64,000 bases of DNA from a virus. How positions within the stretch are numbered: position 1 is the stretch's first letter; each line of letters opens with the position of its first letter. The position numbers and the translations under genes are program-made. The stretch spans positions 1-64,000 of IMG/VR virus record IMGVR_UViG_3300042402_002641, one strand, 5' to 3'. Under the pieces are notes generated by a model. The model was not told where the DNA came from. It saw nothing but the letters and a program-made list of their open reading frames with translations, and made no database searches. Of the stretch, positions 23,677-31,717 are shown piece after piece.

Positions 23677-24648
23677 TTATTTCTCTATTTTGATGTTTTT
23701 AGCTATAGGTGCAAAGGCTGTACGCAATTCTTCGGCGTAGGCCATGACACCACGTGGGTTAAGTTCATCTCGATCTATAATTATATAGTTCTGTTCTGCC
23801 CAGTCTTGATATTCTTTGCTTAGTATTGCTTTACTGAACTTGTCCACATACCAGTCCACAATGGTGTTTGGGGTTTGTGGTGGTAATACAACTATCCAGC
23901 CAGCATAAACTTTGAGTCCTGGAATTATATCGCTGAGCAATGGTACATTTGGTAATGCTTTTAGTTTGGGACCACCAGTGAGACCAATGGGCTTGACTTT
24001 GCCAGCTTCGATCAAGGGTTTGGCAATGGCAACGGGCATGATGCCAAATTCTGTGCCGGATTTGCCATCATAACTGGCCACACTAATCACAGCCGGCAAT
24101 GGGCCATTGAAGGCCACGCTTTGTATCTGCCGAGGATCTGCCTTGGTGCGGTGTATGATGTATTCATAGGCCATTCTATGTGCGCCGCCACCTACAGCAA
24201 TGTTAATAGGACTCCCATTGGTGATATATTTCACAAACTCTTGTGGTGTGTTAACTGAGCTTTTACTAGATGCTACTAATACCAAGGGACTTTTACCCAA
24301 AGTCACAGCAGGCTTGAAGCTGTTGTATTCAAATTTCTTTGCGTCTCGCTGCCAGATATCATTGGTTACAAATAGACTCATATGACTGGGCACCAGGAGA
24401 TGCAAGCCATCGCTGGGCGCTGTCATGAAACCATTGCTGGCTATAGTAGCATCAGCACCAGGTCGTGTTTCCACAATGAACGTGATGCCAGGATTTTGTC
24501 GTGCAACTATATCGCTGGCCTTGCGGAAGCTGATTTCATTACCACTTCCAGAAGCAAATCCAATGGTGGTGGTTATGGACTTGTTAGGTGTCCATTGTGC
24601 CCAGGCCAAGGTGGGCATAATCAATAAGGCCAGCAATAATTTTTTCAT
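23677..24648 (-). CDS. Bug/TctC-family periplasmic solute-binding protein
   Basis: A 323-residue exported protein: signal peptide MKKLLLALLIMPTLAWAQW, then the tripartite tricarboxylate transporter receptor fold with ITFIVETRPGADATIASNGF (family motif N/TRPGA), VLVASSKSSV, INIAVGGGAHRMAYEYI and GGPKLKALPNVPLLSD. Bug proteins capture carboxylates in the periplasm and are greatly expanded in Burkholderiales. No TctA or TctB partner is present, so the phage version must use a host transporter or act otherwise. It looks like recent host cargo and is useful host evidence. It ends one base from the sulfotransferase-like start. Confidence 0.9.
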   Translation of the reverse strand: MKKLLLALLIMPTLAWAQWTPNKSITTTIGFASGSGNEISFRKASDIVARQNPGITFIVETRPGADATIASNGFMTAPSDGLHLLVPSHMSLFVTNDIWQRDAKKFEYNSFKPAVTLGKSPLVLVASSKSSVNTPQEFVKYITNGSPINIAVGGGAHRMAYEYIIHRTKADPRQIQSVAFNGPLPAVISVASYDGKSGTEFGIMPVAIAKPLIEAGKVKPIGLTGGPKLKALPNVPLLSDIIPGLKVYAGWIVVLPPQTPNTIVDWYVDKFSKAILSKEYQDWAEQNYIIIDRDELNPRGVMAYAEELRTAFAPIAKNIKIEK

Positions 24649-24735
24649 AAATGTTCCTTTGTATAAATATTTGTAGACATAGCAAAAATTTTTGCTATTT
24701 TTGTAAATTTATTTATCAATCTCGGAAAATTTCTA

Positions 24736-25476
24736 ATGAATACTAAAATTTTTGCACTAATTAAGAAAAATTTGGACACTGCTTTTGCCTTGCCCAAATA
24801 CAGCTCTGTGCGAGACAGCATTGGCCCAGATACCATAGTTGAGGATCTACCTTGGACTCCGGTACGATACCGAAAGTTCAAAGATACTGTAGAAGCTGAA
24901 CTAGGGTTACCTTGTGAATATCGTGGCACATTAGCACGTATAGTAGAAGACCTCAGCGAACGTTATATAAAACGATTTTTCTCAGAAATTTGGAAACCTC
25001 GTACAGGAGAATACGATCATTCAGGTTGGGCATTAGCAGAAGAAATTGCCAAACAGAATCCTAAAAATGTGCTAGACGTGGGTTGCGGTTATCATCCGTT
25101 TAAAGGACGTATTCCTAACCTAATTGGCATTGATCCGTATAATAACTGCGCAGATTATGAAGTCGATATTCTAGACTACAAAGTTCGACCTGAGACACAC
25201 GATCACATAATAGCATTAGGATCGATTAATTTCAACAGCAAAGATGACATAGAAAAACGGTTTTCTCACTGCGTAAATTTATTGGCTCCTAATGGTAAAT
25301 TCTATTTGCGAGCCAATCCGGGTATTCCGCATAAAACAGGACCGTATGTTGATATATTCCCATGGACATTTGAAATAGTCAATGAGTTCGCAGAACGCTA
25401 CAATCTTAAATTGATAGAATTCAAACGTGAACCTGCTGAACTAGGTCGACTGTTTTTTGTCTATCAAAAATCTTAA
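24736..25476 (+). CDS. Class I SAM-dependent methyltransferase
   Basis: A 246-residue protein. After about 95 residues of unassigned N-terminal sequence comes the SAM fold: NVLDVGCGYHPFKG (motif I), LIGIDPYNNC (motif II) and LLAPNGKFYLRANPG (post-III). The substrate is unknown. It is transcribed divergently from the Bug gene and convergently overlaps the DUF2061 gene by 4 bases. Confidence 0.82.
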   Translation: MNTKIFALIKKNLDTAFALPKYSSVRDSIGPDTIVEDLPWTPVRYRKFKDTVEAELGLPCEYRGTLARIVEDLSERYIKRFFSEIWKPRTGEYDHSGWALAEEIAKQNPKNVLDVGCGYHPFKGRIPNLIGIDPYNNCADYEVDILDYKVRPETHDHIIALGSINFNSKDDIEKRFSHCVNLLAPNGKFYLRANPGIPHKTGPYVDIFPWTFEIVNEFAERYNLKLIEFKREPAELGRLFFVYQKS

Positions 25477-25685
25477 GGAAGGTCGCTGCGACCCCAACCA
25501 ATATTATTCCAAACTCTTTCATGAATAAAGTACAGGATTGTATTGCACACTAATTGTATTGCAGCGATAATACCGGAGACTGTAAAGTTACCCGATATGC
25601 TATAGGCAATTATAAATGTCGCACCGGATCCTGTGATTCTCCAAGATATAGTTTTTACAAGACTACGTCTAGCAGTATCACTCAA
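25473..25685 (-). CDS. DUF2061 membrane protein
   Basis: A 70-residue protein with two membrane helices and the DUF2061 signature: KTISWRITGSGATFIIAY and a C-terminal YFIHERVWNNIGWG. DUF2061 genes are often next to or fused with APS kinases, and here the gene overlaps the APS-kinase-like gene by 8 bases. Function unknown, possibly linked to sulfate activation. Confidence 0.88.
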   Translation of the reverse strand: MSDTARRSLVKTISWRITGSGATFIIAYSISGNFTVSGIIAAIQLVCNTILYFIHERVWNNIGWGRSDLP

Positions 25686-26538
25686 GTCCTAAATCCTTGC
25701 GAATTTTTGTAGCACTAATATCTGTTACTGTTTCGTCGAATGATTCTTCACCTGAAGTATATCCTACTCCACGACCCCATCCAATATGCACAATATTAGG
25801 AACTACTTGAATCTCATATTGTCCTTGATATATAGGATCTAAATCACGTTTGATAAATGATTTTACCTGTTCAATAGCAAATGGATTGCTACCTTGCCAG
25901 CCTTGCACATCTCGAACTTGAATGACTACTTGGCCGGTTTTTGCTATTAAGCGTTCGAACAATGCACGATGTCCATCATGCCAAGGTTGCCAGCGACCTA
26001 ACATCTGCACAGTTTCTTTTTGCCAATCAAATGCAGGACGTCTACGATTGGTCAATATGTGATCTCCGATAAATTCTGCCCACTTTTCTGCATTTTGTTC
26101 AGTAACTCGGAAATCATAAACTTCTGGTTCAACGAATGCTGCATTAGTATCAGCATATCGGCTTTCACGGATAGTATCCACCCAAATTGTCCAATCTGCT
26201 TTAAAGTTATTACGCATTTCAACCAATGGTGCGACAAAATCACAGATAACATATTCACCCGAACATTCTAAAGAAAACTGGAGCATGCGCAGACTCTGGC
26301 GAATTCTACCTTCTTTTGAAAAATCCCAATCGTTGAATTTTCTACGAACATCGTCGGCATTGAACCAATCTACTCCTATCTTGAAAAACTCAGGACCCGG
26401 AATACCTTCATAGTTAGATATTTTTTGGGGATTAATTTTCATTAAATCACCATTTGTTTCTAAATAATTTTTTAGAGCCTGTGCAAGATATGTTTTACCG
26501 CTGCCGGGCAATCCCATTATTAAAATCCTAGATGGCAT
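25678..26538 (-). CDS. Bifunctional APS-kinase-like / nucleotidylyltransferase-like protein
   Basis: A 286-residue fusion. The N-terminal P-loop GLPGSGKT (9-16) and DWFNADDVRRKFNDWDFSKE (57-76) match adenylylsulfate kinases (FNADDVRR replaces LDGDNVR). The C-terminal half starts with GRWQPWHDGH (181-190), the (H/W)xGH nucleotidylyltransferase motif, and ends with ISATKIRKDL, its ISxTxxR signature. The kinase could make PAPS for the sulfotransferase-like gene; the second domain's substrate is unknown. The order differs from NadR, which is transferase then kinase. Confidence 0.82.
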   Translation of the reverse strand: MPSRILIMGLPGSGKTYLAQALKNYLETNGDLMKINPQKISNYEGIPGPEFFKIGVDWFNADDVRRKFNDWDFSKEGRIRQSLRMLQFSLECSGEYVICDFVAPLVEMRNNFKADWTIWVDTIRESRYADTNAAFVEPEVYDFRVTEQNAEKWAEFIGDHILTNRRRPAFDWQKETVQMLGRWQPWHDGHRALFERLIAKTGQVVIQVRDVQGWQGSNPFAIEQVKSFIKRDLDPIYQGQYEIQVVPNIVHIGWGRGVGYTSGEESFDETVTDISATKIRKDLGLE

Positions 26539-26588
26539 AATATTTCCTTTAAACTTATAATATATAGCTAAAAATTTTAGGTAATCAT

Positions 26589-26617
26589 AAAAAAAGACTA
26601 CCGAAGTAGTCTTTTTT
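26589..26617 (-). terminator. Rho-independent terminator of the tmRNA
   Basis: GACTAC-TTCG-GTAGTC followed by seven Ts on the minus strand, directly after the tmRNA coding piece. The UUCG tetraloop and U-tract make it a strong terminator. Confidence 0.92.
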
Positions 26618-26997
26618 GGTTGTTTTGTTTACAAGGTATTTCCTACCCCGGACCTGCTGTTTTTTAGGCAGCTAGAGCAAATCTGCTTTCATTAGCAGCA
26701 CCGCGAACGGTGTTACCAGTGAAGCTCATTGCGCTAAAGTCGAATGTATCTGCGTTTGCATTTACGAGTTTTGCTTGATTTACGGTCATCGCCTACCGTG
26801 TTGCCGTCTCTATTATCTCACCCTGTCGAAACCATGGCAGGCCCATCATAAAAGGACTAGAGCAAATACTACAGTAACAATAATAAAGCCAACTAATGTG
26901 CTATATTCGTTATCCATACTAATCTCCTTATGGTGGACCTGGCGGGAGTCGAACCCGCGTCCAGAATGCCTTCACTTTGAAGGGATTACAACAATTT
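26618..26997 (-). ncRNA. ssrA: Circularly permuted (two-piece) tmRNA
   Basis: On the minus strand the acceptor piece comes first (about 26997-26931). It has the T arm GCGGGTTCGACTCCCGC and the 3' strand CAGGTCC, then ACCA with CCA encoded. An 86-nt spacer follows, then the coding piece from 26844. The 5' GGGCCTG of the coding piece pairs with CAGGTCC to make a 7-bp acceptor stem with one G-U pair. The tag frame (26698-26664) encodes AANESRFALAA then TAA, close to betaproteobacterial ANDERFALAA. Permuted tmRNAs are known in Alphaproteobacteria, Cyanobacteria and one betaproteobacterial group. It would rescue stalled ribosomes and tag products for ClpXP or ClpAP. The exact outer ends of both pieces are estimates. 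Confidence 0.95.
26846..26917 (-). CDS. 23-residue transmembrane peptide encoded in the tmRNA intervening segment
   Basis: AAGGAG (26924-26929), 6 nt, ATG, 23 codons, TGA (26848-26846). The product is MDNEYSTLV followed by a fully hydrophobic helix, GFIIVTVVFALVLL. The frame fills the spacer between the two tmRNA pieces: the Shine-Dalgarno begins 1 base after the acceptor CCA, and the stop ends 1 base before the mature 5' end of the coding piece. Acidic head plus one helix resembles small membrane subunits such as CydX or CcoQ, a topology analogy only. Confidence 0.7.
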   Translation of the reverse strand: MDNEYSTLVGFIIVTVVFALVLL

Positions 26998-26998
26998 C

Positions 26999-27202
26999 TT
27001 AGGCGGGCTGAATATTACTAGCCTGCTGTCCTTTCTGACCCTGAGTTACTTCAAACCTTACACTCTGTCCTTCTTGTAGGCTCTTGAAGCCACTCGAATT
27101 AATCTGTGAAAAGTGAGCAAATAAGTCTGCGCCACCATCGTCCGGAGTAATGAATCCAAAACCTTTGGCGTCGTTAAACCATTTTACTTTTCCTGTTACC
27201 AT
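26999..27202 (-). CDS. Cold-shock protein (CspA family)
   Basis: A 67-residue OB-fold protein with both RNA-binding motifs: [15 protein letters not shown] (RNP1) and DLFAHFSQI (RNP2). It binds single-stranded RNA or DNA as an RNA chaperone. Its stop lies within two bases of the tmRNA acceptor piece on the same strand, so the two may be co-transcribed and the tmRNA released by processing. Confidence 0.93.
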   Translation of the reverse strand: MVTGKVKWFNDAKGFGFITPDDGGADLFAHFSQINSSGFKSLQEGQSVRFEVTQGQKGQQASNIQPA

Positions 27203-27246
27203 TTTACTTAATTTCCTTGTTGTTAAAAAGATGCTGTCTCTGTGTG

Positions 27247-27657
27247 TTATTTAATCCAACCTATGCGTTTTCCCGCAGTTATTCGGCGATCATATTCCTC
27301 GACTGAACTAGGAAATCTCCATGCCCAAACTGCCACGCACAACATAAACAGTGCTGTATATATTATACCACGAACGGGCACTGAAGTCAACCACATGATC
27401 ACCAAACTGGTTGACATCATGAACAGCATGAAATATTTCATTTTCTGCGGGAACACTCTTTTGGTGTTCCAATTTGTGAGAAATGGTCCAAACAACCGGT
27501 GATTGTAGATCCAACGATGCATGCGTTCTGAACCCTTTGAGAAACAGTAGGCCGCGAACACCACAAATATGCTGTAGGGTATGCCAGGGGTAATGACTCC
27601 TATGTAGGCCATACCTAGACTTAGGAATCCCAACGCATTCCAGAATAATTTTTTCAT
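27247..27657 (-). CDS. YbaN/DUF454-family membrane protein
   Basis: A 136-residue protein with about four short membrane helices and the family signature [19 protein letters not shown] and [20 protein letters not shown]. Function unknown in bacteria. Start and the upstream gene's stop overlap by one base. Confidence 0.85.
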   Translation of the reverse strand: MKKLFWNALGFLSLGMAYIGVITPGIPYSIFVVFAAYCFSKGSERMHRWIYNHRLFGPFLTNWNTKRVFPQKMKYFMLFMMSTSLVIMWLTSVPVRGIIYTALFMLCVAVWAWRFPSSVEEYDRRITAGKRIGWIK

Positions 27658-28631
27658 TAGGCAGCCACCACTCTGTTAGGTACCGCAGCCACTATGATAT
27701 CTTTATGCAGATTTGGGGTGAATTTTCCCCCTGCCGCACCATTCAGCGTGGCCAATATGTTTTGCGGTTTGGCCTTTCTTATATTTGACCCACCGCTTGG
27801 CAATCCGGGAATTGCGTAGCTGATGTGTATCCAAACAGTTTTGCCTGGTAGATATTCCAACAGCAGTTGGTCATAGGGTATGTTCTTGTTGATCCATTGT
27901 GCTATTTCAAAATAGTCATGCGCTCCTACTCCTCGAAACTGCAGATCTGCAGCCTGGCCAGTGCCGTGCTGTCCGCCACCGATACTAGCACCGTGTCTAT
28001 AAGTGTTGGTAATCAGCATGCTGGGATATTTGGCCTTGATAGGTTCAATGACATTCAATGCCAATCCTGCGAGATTGTTGACCACTGCCTGCGGACCAGA
28101 TACCAAAGGTGAATGTTCTGCCAACTGTGCTATGGTTCTAGGAAAGGTTACATTTTTAATCATCTGGCCAAGAGTAGTACCATTCGGAGTAAGCACAGTA
28201 CCAAATGTAATATCACCCGAGACTGCGGCGGTAGGTCTATCTGCTGGTCTGTCTTTACTGGCTGCTACTCCTTCAGTTTTTGGAGTTGGTGTTGTAGTTA
28301 GTTCTTTGTGTTCAGCAGCAGTAATACGTCCTTCAGCGAGAAATCTATCAGCTTCTGCTTTACCTGCGGTATTGTCATCATCACCTTCTACGTTTTTGAT
28401 AGCTGCTGTTACTGTGACTTTTGGTACTGCTGCAGAGGCAAATGTTCCCGGAGTGGTTGCAGCGTTGTAAAGTGCAATTTCCACACCATTGGCAAACACA
28501 TTGTAGGGATTGTAAAGAGGTTCTTGACGATTTAAACTGCCTGGAGAATGTTGATGAGGTAGATTAGGAAAAGGCCCTATTCCGCCACTTGGGCCAACAC
28601 TAGTCGATTGTGGGGTTGGTGTAGTTGCCAT
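27657..28631 (-). CDS. Phage protein with M15-like peptidase domain
   Basis: A 324-residue protein. The N-terminal 175 residues are low-complexity and Thr/Pro/Ala-rich. The C-terminal domain (about 185-300) has ITNTYRHGASIGGGQHGTGQAADLQ, with the H-x(6)-D zinc pattern of M15 peptidases, and TVWIHISY supplying the last His. M15 enzymes cleave peptidoglycan cross-links. In T4-like phages such domains sit in baseplate or tail lysozyme-like proteins, so it may aid cell-wall penetration rather than lysis. Confidence 0.75.
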   Translation of the reverse strand: MATTPTPQSTSVGPSGGIGPFPNLPHQHSPGSLNRQEPLYNPYNVFANGVEIALYNAATTPGTFASAAVPKVTVTAAIKNVEGDDDNTAGKAEADRFLAEGRITAAEHKELTTTPTPKTEGVAASKDRPADRPTAAVSGDITFGTVLTPNGTTLGQMIKNVTFPRTIAQLAEHSPLVSGPQAVVNNLAGLALNVIEPIKAKYPSMLITNTYRHGASIGGGQHGTGQAADLQFRGVGAHDYFEIAQWINKNIPYDQLLLEYLPGKTVWIHISYAIPGLPSGGSNIRKAKPQNILATLNGAAGGKFTPNLHKDIIVAAVPNRVVAA

Positions 28632-28638
28632 GAACTAT

Positions 28639-28929
28639 TTAAGCCAGTGCAATACCAGTGGTCTGCTGTATAAATTGATCTGCAAATGATTTATCAGTGG
28701 CTTCTGCCACAGCCACCACAGCTTTAGCTAGTCTAATTTCTTTGCTGGGATCCACAGTGAACAGATATGGCATGAGTGCAGGTCCTTTTGGACTCATAGC
28801 AATCACCATGGGATGGGCTAGTTTGTAGTGCATGATCTGATCATCAACCAGCTTGGCTACTAATTCTTCTCCACTAGTTAGTTTTAGAGTGATTACTTCA
28901 CCTACTGTTACGCCTTTATCAATTAACAT
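28639..28929 (-). CDS. Small phage protein, Sm-like fold possible
   Basis: A 96-residue protein: GEVITLKLTSGEELVAKLVDD then HPMVIAMSPKGPALMPYLF, a strand pattern like LSm or Hfq-type barrels. It is a common type in T4-like phages of aquatic bacteria. It overlaps the glutaredoxin gene by 11 bases. No function is established. Confidence 0.65.
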   Translation of the reverse strand: MLIDKGVTVGEVITLKLTSGEELVAKLVDDQIMHYKLAHPMVIAMSPKGPALMPYLFTVDPSKEIRLAKAVVAVAEATDKSFADQFIQQTTGIALA

Positions 28930-29149
28930 TTTCTAACCTTTTCTTTAGTTCTGTAAATCCACCCACGAGTTCTTCACCTAGAAAAATCTGTGGTACTGTT
29001 CTTGCTGAGGGCACTGCCTCTAACAATTCTTCTTTGGTATATCCATCTCCGATTTTTTTTTCTTCAAATGGGATGCCTCGTTGTTTTAGCAGTGCCTTGG
29101 CCTGATCACAATAAGGACAATTATATTTGCTCCATATCACAGCTTTCAT
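28919..29149 (-). CDS. Glutaredoxin
   Basis: A 76-residue protein with active site CPYC (C11, C14), TVPQIFLGEE (cis-Pro) and VGGFTEL (GG motif). It supplies electrons to ribonucleotide reductase, whose subunits are encoded upstream (nrdB 0.6 kb, nrdA 4.8 kb). The start overlaps the upstream unknown gene (ATGA). Confidence 0.95.
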   Translation of the reverse strand: MKAVIWSKYNCPYCDQAKALLKQRGIPFEEKKIGDGYTKEELLEAVPSARTVPQIFLGEELVGGFTELKKRLENVN

Positions 29150-29598
29150 GTCATTTCCTTTGTATCATATGTCTGTTGGAAGATGTCTAGTTTAACCACA
29201 CCGTAGTCTCCCTCACCATGCCGAACAATAACATCGTTGCCCGAGGTATATTCTAGATCACCCCAACTAGCTTTTACTATACCGTCATGGTCTGCTAACT
29301 TGGCCAATTTTACAACACCACCTTTGGGAGTTCCTGTGCCGTCATTGTTATCGTCATATTTGTCATGGAAGTTATCTGGGTCAAGAGGCCAAAATTCTTT
29401 CTTAGGACCTGGCCCCATAATGTAATGACCGGCTTTATGTTCCACTGGCCCTTCTAAAGTGTTTGTTACACCGTCACTGTCAGCAATCTTGTATGGTACT
29501 GGAATAGGTTTTTTAAATGTTTTAAAACTGCCGTCCTTAAACCAACTGTCGTTGATTTTACCTTCGATAAGGTTTATGTATTCTCTTAGTGTTTTCAT
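29146..29598 (-). CDS. Unknown phage protein, PGDYG-like
   Basis: A 150-residue soluble protein starting MKTLREYINLIEG, an N-terminal helix common in T4-like phage proteins. Middle motifs FKKPIPVPYKIAD and GEGDYGVVKLDIFQQTY resemble the small PGDYG domain (K-P-I-P-V near the start, GDYG near the end). Function unknown. Confidence 0.65.
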   Translation of the reverse strand: MKTLREYINLIEGKINDSWFKDGSFKTFKKPIPVPYKIADSDGVTNTLEGPVEHKAGHYIMGPGPKKEFWPLDPDNFHDKYDDNNDGTGTPKGGVVKLAKLADHDGIVKASWGDLEYTSGNDVIVRHGEGDYGVVKLDIFQQTYDTKEMT

Positions 29599-29600
29599 AA

Positions 29601-29768
29601 TTAACTTGAATATATCACAGCACCTTTTTTGTCAGTGACTCGAACCATTAGCATACCCTTGTTTTTATAGCTCAAGGCTGCAGATATGGCTGCTTGTTCG
29701 TTGCCATAACTACCAATCGTAGTCCATGACTCGTATGGGTTTGTTCTTTTGAATTGTGCTTTGTACAT
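29601..29768 (-). CDS. Small conserved-looking phage protein
   Basis: A 55-residue frame (MYKAQFKRTNPYESWTTIG...) with coding-like composition. It fills the gap between nrdB and the next gene and begins 7 bases after the nrdB stop. Basic, no membrane segment. No family recognised. Confidence 0.55.
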   Translation of the reverse strand: MYKAQFKRTNPYESWTTIGSYGNEQAAISAALSYKNKGMLMVRVTDKKGAVIYSS

Positions 29769-29774
29769 GATTTA

Positions 29775-30875
29775 TTATATAGCCGGAAGAGCATCGTAGT
29801 CAAGATTTTCACCCATAACACCTATCACATAATTGGTACTTTCGGTTTCCTGTAGAGCACTCTGTTTCTTTGAAGTATCAGTGTGCTTGTTGAACCAAGG
29901 AATTGGAGTTGATCTTGGGGCAGTAGCTTGATATTTGATACCTATGTCTTTGAGCGCACCCACAGCGGTATAGTCTACGAAATCTTTGAGTATGGCTGCG
30001 TTAAGTCCAATCACCGGACCCAATTTAAACAGATGATCTGCCCAGGACTTTTCTTCAGCTATAACATCTAGATACAACTGATATACTTCTGCCTCACATT
30101 CTGCTTTGGCAGCTGCGAATCTTGGATCTTCCTTGACTACCTGATTGATCAACCATGCGGTCCACCCTTTGTGTAGCAGTTCGTCCTGTAGGATTAGGCT
30201 GATGATGTTGCCGTTACCAATGAATATGCGATTCTCTACCATGGCCAATGATGTGGCAAACGATACCATGAAGCGGAATGCTTCTAGAGCATATGAAGCA
30301 TGCAGGGCCATGTATATGGCTCGCACATGATCTTTTTCAGATATCTTTTCACCTATCTCTTTTCTGCAGTTGATTTCATGCAGTTGATCATAGTATCTAC
30401 CCACGCTGGCAGCCATGTCTACAATCTCTTTGGTGTCATGGATTGTGTTGAACACATCCTTGGGCACATTGTAGATGTTGCGGATAATATGACTGTATGA
30501 ACGACTGTGAATGTTGGTTTCAAAGAAGGTCCAATTGTAGATCAATGCTTCTAGTTCTGGCAGGCTGATCACCGGCATAAACACCTGACTAGGGGCTCGG
30601 CCCTGCAGGCTGTCTAGAGCAGTTTGACGCAGGAGATTGGATGTAAAAATATGTTTGACCGCGGCACTAGCATCTTTGAAATCGTTGGCATCTTTTGAAA
30701 GATTGATTTCTTCAGGTACCCAAAAAAATCCTCGTGCTGTTTTTTCATAGTCAGCGATCTTGTTGTATTTGACTTCTTCGAATCTCTGAATGGTTACTGG
30801 ACCTGCAGGATCTAAAAACATTTTGCGATTCGCATAATCCGTTTTGTTAGATAGGTTGTATTGTCTTTTGCTCAT
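29775..30875 (-). CDS. nrdB: Class I ribonucleotide reductase beta subunit
   Basis: A 366-residue R2 protein. The di-iron ligands are visible in LPELEALIYNWTFFETNIHSR and, further on, VMSVSFATS-type helix E (ALEAFRFMVSFATSL) and LILQDELLHKGWT. A radical Tyr candidate lies in VGRYYDQLHE. It holds the radical cofactor for deoxyribonucleotide synthesis. It is the last of an eight-gene run starting with nrdA in which Fe-S and SOD genes are inserted. Confidence 0.96.
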   Translation of the reverse strand: MSKRQYNLSNKTDYANRKMFLDPAGPVTIQRFEEVKYNKIADYEKTARGFFWVPEEINLSKDANDFKDASAAVKHIFTSNLLRQTALDSLQGRAPSQVFMPVISLPELEALIYNWTFFETNIHSRSYSHIIRNIYNVPKDVFNTIHDTKEIVDMAASVGRYYDQLHEINCRKEIGEKISEKDHVRAIYMALHASYALEAFRFMVSFATSLAMVENRIFIGNGNIISLILQDELLHKGWTAWLINQVVKEDPRFAAAKAECEAEVYQLYLDVIAEEKSWADHLFKLGPVIGLNAAILKDFVDYTAVGALKDIGIKYQATAPRSTPIPWFNKHTDTSKKQSALQETESTNYVIGVMGENLDYDALPAI

Positions 30876-30877
30876 TA

Positions 30878-31717
30878 TTATTCCCTGGTTTGTATTCCTG
30901 CCAACAGCCAGCCACCTTGTGATTTTGATTTAGTCATATTCCATACTTCTTCAAATGGTTCAGCTTGTTCGCCTACTGTTTCTTGTATTACACCTGTGAA
31001 CTCTACGCTGGCGATATAATCTGCTTCAGTTTCTTCTATTCCCAACAGTTTTGCTGATAAAGATATCACTGCGGTTCTGTGCAGTTCGTTGGCATCACGT
31101 TGTGCCAACTGTTCTTTGATTTCTTTCAACATTGTGTCTGTCATCATGTTGCTGAGTGTGCTGATGTCTGCACCGTCCCAGGCACCTTGTAGCAAGGTAA
31201 AGTTTTGTTTGGCTGCTGTCTCAAATCCTATCACATCAAAGTCTGCGGGTATACTCCATGTAGTTGTTGTCAATGCTGATCCAATCATTGATCCGCCTGA
31301 GAATCTTGTGGGTTGTGTTGCTTGAGGACTTGCTTGTGGTCCTTGATAGGCAAGGTTGTCGTTACTGGTCATTATACGCTTACGCATGAACCAACCTATC
31401 ACTGCCATAACTGCTACACCAATCAACAGAGCCATTAAGATATTGCCGAACATTTCACCCATGCCTAAACTGCTGGCCAACCATGCCAAGCCCAGGCCTG
31501 CTGCCAAGCCGCCTAACATGGCTCCCCATGGACGACTAGGTGCTGGTGCAGGTGCCGCTGTTGGGGATGTTGGTTGTGCAGGAGGTGCCGCTTGTTTCTT
31601 GCTCACGTTACTACTTTGTTGCCCCATGCTTTTGCCACCGCCCATGCGTTTGGCTTCTGCACTCGCACTGGCAAACGCCATCATACTGACCAATAATATT
31701 GTGATTAATTTTTTCAT
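30878..31717 (-). CDS. Tim44-like domain protein
   Basis: About 279 residues starting MKKLITILLVSMMAFASASAEAKR, a signal-like segment; AAGGAG fixes this start. A GGGKSMGQQSSNVS motif, a Pro/Ala linker, two membrane helices (about 70-110) and a C-terminal Tim44-like domain (about 150-275) follow. This layout matches a conserved Burkholderiales membrane protein of unknown role. In a phage, between nrdB and the aldolase, it looks like acquired host cargo. Its start overlaps the aldolase stop. Confidence 0.85.
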   Translation of the reverse strand: MKKLITILLVSMMAFASASAEAKRMGGGKSMGQQSSNVSKKQAAPPAQPTSPTAAPAPAPSRPWGAMLGGLAAGLGLAWLASSLGMGEMFGNILMALLIGVAVMAVIGWFMRKRIMTSNDNLAYQGPQASPQATQPTRFSGGSMIGSALTTTTWSIPADFDVIGFETAAKQNFTLLQGAWDGADISTLSNMMTDTMLKEIKEQLAQRDANELHRTAVISLSAKLLGIEETEADYIASVEFTGVIQETVGEQAEPFEEVWNMTKSKSQGGWLLAGIQTRE

